Assembly (NCBI GenBank): GCA_016946835.1
Contig: JACVTC010000090.1
Span: 437,501 to 450,000 of the forward strand
DNA length: 12,500 nt
Reading direction: 5' to 3'
DNA from: Neocallimastix lanati (nom. inval.)
Lineage: Eukaryota > Neocallimastigomycota > Neocallimastigomycetes > Neocallimastigales > Neocallimastigaceae
Numbering within the stretch: position 1 is the stretch's first letter; each line of letters starts with the position of its first letter. Shown piece after piece: positions 1-8,096 of this stretch. The notes under the pieces were generated by a model. It saw nothing but the letters and a program-made list of their open reading frames with translations, was not told the DNA's origin and ran no database searches. The position numbers and the translations under genes are program-made.

Positions 1-1160
1 AATAAATCACCCATGGTTGCTCCCATATTCAAAGTACGCATATTACTAATACCAATGTCGGAAATGCCTTCATTGACAGCACGATAGATTCTTGTCCCTA
101 CTAAATCCGAATATGACTTTGTACCACGCTTTGATGGTGGAACAATGGCACCATGAATTCTCTTTGAACCATTTTGATTCAAGAAAATTCCTCCATTTTG
201 AGAGATATGGTACGCCATATCAGAAAGTTCAGGTGCATGATCTCGTGATCCAAAGACTTGATTCCAAACGGATTCTCGATGAGAGAAGAGTCCTCTTTTT
301 ATATTTTCTTTTCTACCCAACACCGTTCTTGAATCACCGACATTACAATTTATGTGCATATTTTTATATATAATATTCACTATAAAAGTACATCCATCAT
401 CTAATGGTTTATCACCTTTAAAGCCCCCGGCTTTCCAAGCCTTGAATTCTTCTGTTTTCATATCACAAAATTTCTTATCTACTTCTTTATATTTATCTTT
501 GACAAAACGTTCAAATAATTGGCATTCTTCCTTCTTTTCCCAATTCCAATCATGGAAGTCTACAATATCTTCCATTGCTGCTCTCATTTCTTTTATAAAG
601 AATTGAGGAGCTTCATGACCACCATGACCATCAGCTAAAAGCCATATATACACTGGAAGACCACTGACTGGATGTAGATGTACAGCTGCATTTTTATTAT
701 CAATAGTTGGAAAATGAAAGTCTTCCATATAATTATGGATTGGTTTTCTTGTTTTATTAGGACCTTTTTCGTAGCCACGTTCTGTTGCTACGGTCCATTT
801 AATATCTCTATTAAATTCATTAATGATATTCTTTTTATTTAATTGTATAGCAGTATCAATTTCATTGGAAGTAGTTTGTTTTTTATTGTTATCACTACCA
901 CTACTTTTAGCTGAATTAGGTGATGATAATTCATTTGGGCCACTTTCCAATGGAACACTACCATCATCTACAAGTAATGTTTCTATTGTATCTGAACGGG
1001 TCATACCTCTTTTTCCATTCGCATTAGATTCACTACAATTAGGCTCCATTTCTTGTATTATGCCTTCGCTTTGCGAAGGTGAACTACTATATTCATTATT
1101 TTGCATGTATTTTGTTGATTTCGCTTCGATTTGATTTGGACTTATTACAGATGTTGCCAT
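1..1160 (-). CDS. PP2C-type (PPM family) Ser/Thr protein phosphatase, C-terminus beyond the window
   Basis: Metal-dependent protein phosphatase that removes phosphate from Ser/Thr residues; target unknown. Read from the ATG at 1160 down, 386 codons are open to the window edge without an intron. Residues 1-140 are a polar Ser/Asn/Glu-rich extension. The catalytic fold then follows: MED at 145-147 (the usual R.MED acid motif), DGHGGH at 177-182 (metal-binding Asp/Gly), GCTF at 256-259, GDSR at 275-278, SRDH at 305-308, GG at 323-324 and a second metal-site GD at 384-385. Known of the family: the final DG and GN/D motifs lie further C-terminal, so they should be outside this window. Oddities: about 60 residues separate GG from GD where PP2C-alpha has about 20, and the usual Arg before that GD is replaced (GATMGD). 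The segment between GDSR and RDH is also long. No signal peptide or membrane segment is visible, so it is probably cytosolic or nuclear. Start chosen because it is the only early in-frame Met before the polar extension; the frame upstream is just Lys/Asn/Ile-type filler. Confidence 0.9.
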   Translation of the reverse strand, partial: MATSVISPNQIEAKSTKYMQNNEYSSSPSQSEGIIQEMEPNCSESNANGKRGMTRSDTIETLLVDDGSVPLESGPNELSSPNSAKSSGSDNNKKQTTSNEIDTAIQLNKKNIINEFNRDIKWTVATERGYEKGPNKTRKPIHNYMEDFHFPTIDNKNAAVHLHPVSGLPVYIWLLADGHGGHEAPQFFIKEMRAAMEDIVDFHDWNWEKKEECQLFERFVKDKYKEVDKKFCDMKTEEFKAWKAGGFKGDKPLDDGCTFIVNIIYKNMHINCNVGDSRTVLGRKENIKRGLFSHRESVWNQVFGSRDHAPELSDMAYHISQNGGIFLNQNGSKRIHGAIVPPSKRGTKSYSDLVGTRIYRAVNEGISDIGISNMRTLNMGATMGDL

Positions 1161-1452
1161 GATATTATATATATATTCAGGTTGTTTTTGTTTCTTTTTT
1201 ATTATATTTTTATTTTTAATTTTTTATTTAATTCTAATTTTCTCTTTTCTATATTAAAAAAAAAAAACAATAATAGTTTTTTTTTATTTTTTTATTCAAT
1301 ATTTTTTGGTATTATTTATTTTTATTATTTTTTTTTTTGTATTTCTTTTTTTTTCTCTTTTTTTTTAATAGATTTCTTTTTATTTAATAGATTTCTATTT
1401 TAAAATATATATATATATTATATATGTTTTAATATTATTAATATATATATTG
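1161..1452. promoter_or_regulatory. Upstream region of the PP2C gene, T-rich on the + strand
   Basis: On the coding strand of the phosphatase this is an A-rich leader containing AAAGAAACAAAAACAACC just before TATATATATAATATC and the ATG. Such A/CAA-rich leaders are typical of A/T-rich eukaryotic 5' ends. There is no clear TATA box, because the whole stretch is TATA-like. Assignment as promoter and 5' UTR rests on position only. Confidence 0.35.
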
Positions 1453-1644
1453 TAAAGATTATACATATTAAAATTTAAATAATATATTTTTTAATTGTTG
1501 ATTAATAGATTTCTTTTTGTAATTTTATTTTTTAATTTTATTATTTTATAAAGATTATACATATTAAAATTTAAATAATATATTTTTTAATTGTTGATTA
1601 ATAGATTTCTTTTTGTAATTTTATTTTTTAATTTTATTATTTTA
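1453..1644. repeat. 96-bp tandem duplication (2 copies)
   Basis: The block starting TAAAGATTATACATATTAAA at 1453 recurs at 1549 and runs on identically to 1644, giving two adjacent 96-bp copies with no difference I can see. It also contains the phrase ATTAATAGATTTCTTTTTGT, pieces of which (TAATAGATTTCT) recur at about 1366-1398. This is a recent local duplication in spacer; no coding function. Confidence 0.85.
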
Positions 1645-1691
1645 CTTCAGATTTCTTTTAAATTGTTCTATTTCTATAATTTTTTTATATG

Positions 1692-1853
1692 TTTTATTTT
1701 TATAATTTCTTTTTCTATTTTTTTAAATTTTATTTCTTCTTTTAAATTGATTTTATTTTTATTATATACAATTTTTATTTTTATAATTTCTTTTTCTATT
1801 TTTTTAAATTTTATTTCTTCTTTTAAATTGATTTTATTTTTATTATATACAAT
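1692..1853. repeat. 81-bp tandem duplication (2 copies)
   Basis: Two adjacent copies, 1692-1772 and 1773-1853, each running from TTTTATTTTTATAATTTC to ATTATATACAAT and identical as read. The period is a multiple of three, so one plus-strand frame stays open across both and gives a Phe/Ile/Leu repeat. That is a composition artefact of T-rich DNA, not a gene. Confidence 0.85.
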
Positions 1854-3553
1854 AGATTTCTATAATAATACACATTTTTTTAAAAATATTTTTTATTTCT
1901 TTCTTTAAATATATTTAAATTTTTTATGATAGTTAATAAAAATAAAAAAAACAATAAAAAAAAATAATTATTTATATATCTTCCATATTCCTAATTTTTA
2001 ATATTTTTTTCCTAATTTTTTTATTTTTCTTCATTATTGTAATTATGAATCTAATTAATTTATATGAACATCTTTCTATTCATTATTCTATTTATTAATT
2101 AAACTTATATTAATAATATATTAATATTTAATTCACATTTTTATTAGATCATTTAATATTGTTTATTTCATTTTCTAATTTTTAGTATAAAATAAAAATC
2201 AACAAATTTGTGTATATAAATATACTTCCTATATTTAATTTTAATCTAATTATAATATTTAATATTATTTATCTTATTTTATCCATATAATATATTTATA
2301 TTTATATTATATTAATTTAATTATTATATTTGATATTTAATTTTTACTGGTTTTCATTTCTTTAAATATTATTCATTTATTTTAAACTTTAATTATAATA
2401 ATAGTTCATATTTTATGAAAATTTTATATAATTATTTTTTTTTGGACTTTTCGTTTTTTCTTCAAACCATCTATTAATTTTATCCTTTTTTTTTTTTATA
2501 AAATTTCAAAATTTTTTATTATTACCTTTTTATATTTCTCTTTTTATTCTTTATTTCTTTTTGAAAATTTGGTGGGAAATATCTTTTTCCTTTTCTTTTT
2601 TTTTTGTTTCTTATTCCATGTTACAACTAATTAAATTATATAATATTTTTATATATTAATAATTTAATAAATTATTTTTTTTTCATTATTTTATATATCT
2701 TTCATCAAATAAAAAATTTTTTTTCTAATCTATTTAATTTTATTTAATTTTTACCCTTATATTGTGAAATTATAATTCTTTCTGAACTTTGGACTATAAT
2801 TGAATTTGAAATAAAAAAAATTTTAAAAAGATTTTTTTCGAGTATTTATATTCATAAATAATGAAATTATCTTTATTATTATAATTAAATAATAATATAT
2901 GTACAATAAAATTATATTTATTATGAACTAAAAAAAAATATAAAATTCATTAATTTTTTTATAGAAAGTATATAATTAAAATTGATTAATAAATTTTAAT
3001 AAATTATATCTAATTATAATTAATTAATGGTAAAATGAATAGTTAATTAATTATAAATGTATTACCATCTCAATTTTATTTTTAATTATCTTTAATAAAT
3101 TTAATAAATTAGAATCTAATTTTATAAAATATTAAAATAATAATAAAAATAATTCATATTTATTTATTAGTAATTGTATTAAGTATTTTTTAAAAAAAAA
3201 AAATTTTTTTTTTCTATTATATATAAAATTTTTATTTATAGTAACAAAAATTTTAAAAATGGCATTTAAATTTAATATATAATTTGAAATATAAAAAGAT
3301 AATTTATTATAATTAATATACTTATAAAAGGTAATTCATTATAAAAAGTAGTGGCTGTTTTATGATTTCTTCTTTTAGTTTAAAATATATATAAAAAAAA
3401 ATTAATAAAATAAATTTACGAATCATTCTTGAATCTAAAAAATTTAAATCATATATTTATAAAAATGATTAATATACCTATATGAAACTTTTTTAATATA
3501 AAAAATTTTAATACTAAAAAATAATTGATAGTTAAAAATATTCTTAAATTTTT
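1854..3553. other. A/T spacer, no gene seen
   Basis: About 1.7 kb of almost pure A/T with frequent stops in all frames, mixed poly-T and poly-A runs, and no codon-like G+C periodicity. Short phrases with some G+C (for example TTGGTGGGAAATATC at about 2569-2583) stand alone with no gene nearby. I find no RNA gene. Confidence 0.7.
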
Positions 3554-3676
3554 TTTTTTTTTTTGTTTCATTAATTATATATTTATTAATAATATATATA
3601 TATATATATTTTTTTTGTTTCGTTAATTATATATATATTATTAATAAATATATAATTAATGAAACAAAAAAAAAAA
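3554..3676. repeat. Foldback element with 49-bp perfect inverted arms
   Basis: Left arm 3554-3602 and right arm 3628-3676 are exact reverse complements around a 25-nt centre. Each arm has 11 T (or A), then GTTTCATTAATTATATATTT, then TTAATAATATATATATA. The centre holds a third, direct partial copy of the arm start (TTTGTTTCGTTAAT, with A to G). Imperfect pairing continues outward (TATTCTTAAA against TTTTAAAAATA). The non-simple part of the arm is about 38 bp, too long and ordered for chance even at this composition. It could be a MITE-like or snap-back insertion, or an inverted duplication; no transposase is present. Confidence 0.75.
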
Positions 3677-3688
3677 TTTTAAAAATAT

Positions 3689-3746
3689 CTTTAAATAATT
3701 ATATAATTAGTTTTATATATATAATTAATTATATAATTATTTAAAG
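3689..3746. repeat. Hairpin with 21-bp perfect arms
   Basis: Arms 3689-3709 (CTTTAAATAATTATATAATTA) and 3726-3746 are exact reverse complements with a 16-nt loop. It lies 12 bases after the larger foldback and may be part of the same element. Confidence 0.7.
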
Positions 3747-3953
3747 TATCATCTCTAGTAATAAAAATATATATTTTATTTATGTAGAAATTTATCAAAA
3801 TAATCCAAATTGAAAATAAAATATTACATTACTATATTTAAATATAAAATTTAAATAGTATTAATACACTATAAATAGTTATAATATTATATATATTAAT
3901 ATTTCTATATACTATTTTATATTTATATAAATAAATGATTAGAAGTATATTTT

Positions 3954-4037
3954 AAATATTTACATATTATGTAAAACAATTTATTATTGAAAATTAAATA
4001 TTTGCATGTTATGTAAAATAATTTATTATTGAAAATT
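3954..4037. repeat. 42-bp tandem duplication (2 copies)
   Basis: Copies at 3954-3995 and 3996-4037 differ at three positions only, A/G, A/G and C/T, all transitions. The shared part includes GTAAAA(C/T)AATTTATTATTG. Older than the identical 96- and 81-bp duplications, judging by divergence. Non-coding. Confidence 0.8.
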
Positions 4038-5024
4038 GAATTATAAAAAAATATTATATATATATATTATTTAAATATGTTTTATTGTCTTTTTTTTGCT
4101 ATTTATTGTTGTAAAATAAATAATATAAATAAAAGCAAGATCTTATAAATAATATCAATTTTTTAACGAATTATTAAAACCAAAATTATTTAAGAAAATA
4201 TTATTAAAAAACACAACATATACAACATATTCTAAAGTTACATTTAACGCTCTAATAATTAAATAAAAGTATATTTAATAGTATACAGAAATAATTAATA
4301 ACAATAAAAACTGAAATTAAAGTTTTTACAACAGAAATTTCGGTAACTGAATAATTTAATATGAAGTATTTAAATGATTCAATTATGAATATATGTATAT
4401 ATATTTAATATATTATGATGTTATTTTAAGAAACATTATATAAAAATTATTTAGTGACCAAAAACACAAAATATATATATATATAATAATAAAGAAATAA
4501 CAAAGAATTTTAAAATTTTAAAAATATTTTTACTTTCTAGTTATATATGTATTATTATAGAAAAATTGTAAAGAAAATTATTAAGAATAATTACTATTCT
4601 TTAACCATTTGTATTACAAAATTATATAAAATTATTTATATTTACTCATTATCATGTATTCGATATACATATATATTAATATATTTAACAAAAAGAAAGA
4701 AACAAAATATAAAAAAAATAACAAATTTTGTTTTTATTAACAAGCCAAAGAAAATAGAATATTTATTTTATTGAAATAATATGAAGAAATAGTAGTATAA
4801 AAAAAAAAACTAAAATAAAATAAAAATAAAAATAAATAAAAATAAATAAAAAAATAATAAGAAAATGAAAAAATAAAAATATATAAAAAAAAATAAATGC
4901 AAAATAATAATAATAATAAAATTGCAATAAAATATAAATTAAATTAAAATATAAAAAATTAAAAACAAAATAAAAATAAAATAAAAATATATAGTTTTAA
5001 TTCTAATTTTTAATATAGAAAAAA
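4038..5024. other. A/T spacer, no convincing gene
   Basis: About 1 kb of A/T-rich DNA. The part from 4130 to 4480 has slightly more G+C and short open runs but no frame of useful length. A 75-codon frame at 4547-4774 is Lys/Ile/Tyr filler with no recognisable domain and composition like the surrounding spacer. From about 4800 the plus strand becomes markedly A-rich (AATAAAA-type simple sequence). Confidence 0.6.
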
Positions 5025-5098
5025 AAATCAAATATAAAGGATGTAATAAAAACATATATATAAATCAAATATCAAGGATACAATAAAAATATAATTAA
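5025..5098. repeat. Imperfect 37-bp tandem duplication
   Basis: AAATCAAATATAAAGGATGT at 5025 recurs as AAATCAAATATCAAGGATAC at 5062. Both copies continue with AATAAAAA(C/T)ATA, and divergence is moderate. Non-coding. Confidence 0.6.
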
Positions 5099-5223
5099 CA
5101 TAAATAAAAATCAAACAATAATTAGTATTTACATTTTTCTAATTATAAATTAATGAAAAAAGTATTAAAATTATTAATTTGTTGTTATATTTTTTTATAT
5201 TAAATAGAAAAGTTTTTTATCTA

Positions 5224-5307
5224 AAGTGAATTAAATAATTGAATATATATAATTTTATATATTAATTTTATAAAAATTATATATATGTTCAATTATTTAA
5301 TTCACTT
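5224..5307. repeat. Long hairpin (about 38-bp arms)
   Basis: The left arm begins AAGTGAATTAAATAATTGAA at 5224. The right arm ends with its reverse complement, TTCAATTATTTAATTCACTT, at 5288-5307. The inner parts also pair (TATATATAATTTTATA against TATAAAAATTATATATAT) with one or two single-base bulges, leaving a very short loop near 5263-5269. The 20-bp outer arms are perfect. Foldback or MITE-like; no flanking gene that would use it as a terminator. Confidence 0.7.
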
Positions 5308-5493
5308 AATTGTATATTTTTCAATTATAAATATAGACAATACAAAAATAATTTTCGAAGTACAAAAAAATAGATATAAAGCTTGATTAAAAACAGCTTC
5401 GCTACTATTTAAATATATTTGACTTTAATGTTTTCTTTTGTAATATTTTTCTTTTGAAAAATCTTTATTCTATTTTTATAATTTATAGTAATA

Positions 5494-5494
<1 letters not shown>

Positions 5495-5532
<38 letters not shown>
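5495..5532. repeat. Poly-A run (38)
   Basis: Uninterrupted A on the plus strand from 5495 to 5532. It is not placed directly behind any gene I can see. Confidence 0.9.
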
Positions 5533-5534
<2 letters not shown>

Positions 5535-5677
5535 ATAATTTTATGATTATTTATATCTTTTATCTTTTATATATTAATTAACATATATATGTATTTTAAA
5601 GTTTTTTAATTTTTATTTATTCTACGATTTGATAAGTATAAATAGAGATAGAATATAATTTATATTATTTATTAATT

Positions 5678-5791
5678 ATTATTATTTATTATTTATTATT
5701 TATTATTTATTATTTATTATATTATTATATTATTATATTATTATATTATTATATTATTATATTATTTATTATTTATTATTATATTATTTAT
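5678..5791. repeat. ATT / ATTATTT microsatellite
   Basis: Units of TTATTATT and TTATTAT alternate for about 110 bases, first as repeated TTATTTATTA, then as TATTATAT units, then back again. Simple-sequence tract, non-coding. Confidence 0.85.
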
Positions 5792-5894
5792 TGATAAATT
5801 TATTTTCCTCATTTTTCTTTTTAAAAAAAAATTAATATAAAATAATTAATTTCTATATTATGGAATTAAATTATATAAGATGGATAATTAACTA

Positions 5895-6031
5895 AATATA
5901 GAAAACGGCAAACTAATCTTTAATTATTTAATATAGAAAACGGCAATTTAAAATGTGTAATATATATTATTATTAAAAAGTTAATTATTAAAATTATTAA
6001 ATTATTACATTATTAATATAAAAAACGGCAA
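5895..6031 (+). promoter_or_regulatory. Three direct copies of an ATA(G/A)AAAACGGCAA motif
   Basis: The 17-mer AATATAGAAAACGGCAA occurs at 5895-5911 and 5930-5946, and once more with one change (AATATAAAAAACGGCAA) at 6015-6031. All are in the same orientation, about 0.6-0.7 kb upstream of the secreted-protein ATG at 6599. The CGGC core stands out against flanks with nearly no G or C. The copies are spaced 35 and 85 bases apart, so they are not a simple tandem repeat. Inference: binding sites for a transcription factor that act on the downstream gene, or remnants of a short dispersed repeat. Confidence 0.45.
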
Positions 6032-6409
6032 TTCTATATTTGTTTGTATTACTAAATAGTATAATTAAAGAAAAAAAAAAAATATTGTAATTATTGAATA
6101 ATTGTTATTTAATTATTACTTTATTAAAAGAAAAAAAAAAGTTATTAATATAATTACAAATTAATTAAACTATATTTAATAATATAATAAAATGAAAAAT
6201 AGTATAAATATGGCATGAAATATCTTTTCAAAAGTATATTTAGCAAAATAATCATAAACCATTAAATTTTATAACTTTTATTATAAACGTGTTCTTTAAT
6301 AAAATAAAAACTTTTTATTTCGACGTGACTGACTTTTTCTTTTTAGAGTAGAAAAAAAAAATTAGAATTTATATAAAATAATATCGAAATTTTTGAAAAG
6401 CTTATTTAT

Positions 6410-6598
6410 TGAAAATAACAAAATAAACAAACAAATAAATTTTACTTATTTTTAAAATACAACAGAATAAACAAATATATTTTATTTTTTTTGAAATAAA
6501 ACAAATTCAACAAACGACAAATATATATATTATTCTATAATTGATTTAACTAAAAGGCATCTTATAAAATATAAATTTAATAACAATAATAATAAAAA
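6410..6598 (+). promoter_or_regulatory. Probable 5' leader and core promoter of the Trp-rich secreted protein gene
   Basis: From about 6410 the plus strand becomes rich in AAACAAA and CAACA phrases (for example ACAAATTCAACAAACGACAAAT at about 6500-6521, broken into CAA-type units). This resembles a fungal 5' UTR. A TATAAAA lies at 6563-6569, which is close to the ATG and may be fortuitous. The start context AAAAAATG has A at -3, and an in-frame TAA sits at 6593-6595. A further G+C-bearing phrase, TCGACGTGACTGACTT, lies at about 6320-6335 and could be another regulator site. Confidence 0.35.
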
Positions 6599-7069
6599 AT
6601 GCGTTTAACTACTGTTTTAGCTACTATTATTACTTTATCTCTTACCTATTCATCACCAATTCCAGTTCCAGCTACAGCTACTAAAGCCCCAACTGCTCAA
6701 GCTACTACAGCTCCAGCTGCTAATAATAACAATGGTGCATGGACTTGGAGTTGGAATTGGAATATCTCTCCTGATGGTAAAACCACAACCACTACTACTA
6801 ATAATAATGGAAATATTACGACAGAAAAAACTACTAATCCAGGTCAAGGTAATAATCAAGGCCAAGCATGGAATTGGTATTGGAATATGAATAATGATGG
6901 TAAAACTATTACAAAAACATCTGATAAACCTATTCCAAGGGGTAATTATTTCTATAACGTATTTACTAAAGAACTTACCATTAATATTAATGGAAAGAAA
7001 ACAGTTACTAAAGTTGAACCAAATGGAGTTCAAGCTGCTGTAGATGCTGCCATAAAGGCTGCCTCTTAA
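6599..7069 (+). CDS. Small secreted Trp-rich repeat protein, function unknown
   Basis: 156 residues, no intron. Residues 1 to about 18 form a typical secretion signal (MRLTT, then a hydrophobic core ending near TYS). Residues 19-46 are a Pro/Ala/Thr linker likely to be O-glycosylated. Two repeats follow. Repeat 1 (47-66) is AWTWSWNWN, then ISPDGK, then a Thr run; repeat 2 (90-107) is AWNWYWNMN, then NDGK, then TITKT. A third degenerate copy at about 117-138 keeps the aromatic alternation (YFYNVF) and NGKKTVTK. Between repeats 1 and 2 lies an Asn/Gly/Gln/Thr spacer. Each unit reads as an amphipathic strand, a DGK/NGK turn and a Thr-rich strand, so a beta-hairpin or beta-stacking structure is plausible. 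The C-terminus (VQAAVDAAIKAAS) looks helical. There is no Cys, no dockerin motif and no catalytic domain that I recognise. Possible roles are cell-wall or matrix protein, carbohydrate surface binding or self-assembly; all inferred. Start supported by the signal peptide, by the upstream in-frame stop and by codon use richer in G+C than the flanks. Confidence 0.85.
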   Translation: MRLTTVLATIITLSLTYSSPIPVPATATKAPTAQATTAPAANNNNGAWTWSWNWNISPDGKTTTTTTNNNGNITTEKTTNPGQGNNQGQAWNWYWNMNNDGKTITKTSDKPIPRGNYFYNVFTKELTININGKKTVTKVEPNGVQAAVDAAIKAAS

Positions 7070-7260
7070 GATAGCAATGAATAAACCATTTTAATTATAA
7101 AATATTCAACCTAATCAATCTAAAAGAAGAAAAAAATATATATATTGTAAATAATGTATCTCTTGATTTACATTATTACTAATGTAATTTGAAGTATTAT
7201 TAAAAAAATATGTGTATATATTAAATATATATACTTTTTTTATTTTTTTTTTTATTTTAA
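7070..7260 (+). other. 3' flank of the secreted-protein gene
   Basis: A/T-rich 3' region beginning with AGATAGCAATGAATAAACC after the stop. A weak inverted phrase (AATAATGTA...TACATTATTACTAATGTAATTT) lies near 7150-7190 and may form a short hairpin. No gene seen; presumed 3' UTR and polyadenylation region. Confidence 0.4.
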
Positions 7261-7402
7261 AATTTTCTTATTTAATATTATTTATTTTATTAATATATAT
7301 ATATATTATTAATTTTATGTTAAAATAATTTTTTACAATTTTCTTTTTTAGTATTATTTATTTTATTATTATATATAAATTGTTAATTTTATGTAAAAAT
7401 AA
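7261..7402. repeat. Imperfect tandem duplication, about 75 bp
   Basis: AATTTTCTTATTTAATATTATTTATTTTAT at 7261, ending with AATTTTATGTTAAAATAA, is repeated in diverged form from about 7337 (ATTTTCTTTTTTAGTATTATTTATTTTAT), ending with AATTTTATGTAAAAATAA near 7402. Period about 75-77 with small indels. Non-coding. Confidence 0.55.
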
Positions 7403-7444
7403 CTTATTAAAGAATTTTATATTATTATAAAATAAATAAATATA

Positions 7445-7447
<3 letters not shown>

Positions 7448-7487
<40 letters not shown>
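7448..7487. repeat. Poly-A run (40)
   Basis: Uninterrupted A on the plus strand, about 380 bases after the stop of the secreted-protein gene, and followed by GAGTGTAACCTATG. Confidence 0.9.
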
Positions 7488-7490
<3 letters not shown>

Positions 7491-7855
7491 TGTAACCTAT
7501 GATAATATAAATTCTTTTTTCAATAAAATTATAAATTGACATGGTTTTGTTTTTTATTCAAAATATAACATGATATTTCAATTTATAATATAAATTTTGA
7601 TATTATGATAATAATAAAATATCATATATGTATATATGTGTATAATATATATATATTGCATAACAATTAATCAATAATATACTTTTTACTTTATAAAGAA
7701 TTATTTTTGATTATTTAATACTATTTTAAAATTATATTATATAGTATTATATTATAAATTATAATGAATCATTATATAGTATATAATATTAAAATATAAT
7801 ATAACATATAAATATTAAAAGCTAAATTATTAAATATTTCTTCTATTTTACTTAA
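7488..7855. other. A/T spacer, no gene seen
   Basis: TA-rich simple sequence with several ATATAT runs, ending in an (AAAAT)n tract at about 7852-7875. No open frame of note. Confidence 0.65.
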
Positions 7856-8053
7856 AATAAAATAAAATAAAATAAATTTAAATATTGTAAATTATTCCCT
7901 TCAGGGAATGTATCACCTTTTATGGGATTCAATATTTATTTTTTTATTAATTGTGTGATTGGAACATTGGTTTGCTATCTTTTCCATGAATTTCGAATAA
8001 AATATTTTGTGGATGATGAAAAACTTTATGAAAAATTTTTTTATAATTTCTAA
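7856..8053 (+). pseudogene. Short coding-like fragment with one hydrophobic segment
   Basis: An open frame of 65 codons ending in TAA at 8051-8053, of which the last 43 run from the ATG at 7922. It has mixed codons and more G+C than its surroundings. From Met the peptide starts MGFNIYFFINCVIGTLVCYL (a membrane-segment-like stretch), followed by a charged tail with FRIKYFVDDEKLYEKF. A hairpin ATTCCC-TTCA-GGGAAT sits at 7894-7909. No family recognised. It may be the 3' exon or remnant of a decayed gene, since nothing upstream continues it. A real tiny gene is possible but less likely. Confidence 0.35.
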
Positions 8054-8096
8054 ATATAGTTCCAATATCAAATAATAATGTAAACACTATTGTCAT

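Noticed and set aside
92-606. Two plus-strand open frames at 92-373 and 352-606
   Set aside because: They lie opposite the phosphatase, which has all core PP2C motifs on the minus strand; the plus-strand peptides have no domain.
823-1134. Plus-strand open frame with a hydrophobic peptide
   Set aside because: Antisense shadow of the polar N-terminal region of the phosphatase.
1131-1908. Plus-strand Phe/Ile/Leu-rich open frames, the second with an internal repeat
   Set aside because: Produced by T-rich spacer DNA; the repeat in the second comes from the 81-bp DNA duplication. No codon structure.
4547-4774. 75-codon Lys/Ile/Tyr-rich frame
   Set aside because: Composition equals the surrounding spacer and there is no domain or conserved pattern.
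5678-5791. CRISPR-like regularity in repeated units
   Set aside because: It is a simple ATT/ATTT microsatellite without distinct spacers.
6653-7033. 126-codon minus-strand frame opposite the secreted protein
   Set aside because: The sense strand has a signal peptide and repeat structure; the antisense peptide is a shadow of the ACT/ACA/AAT/GGT codons.
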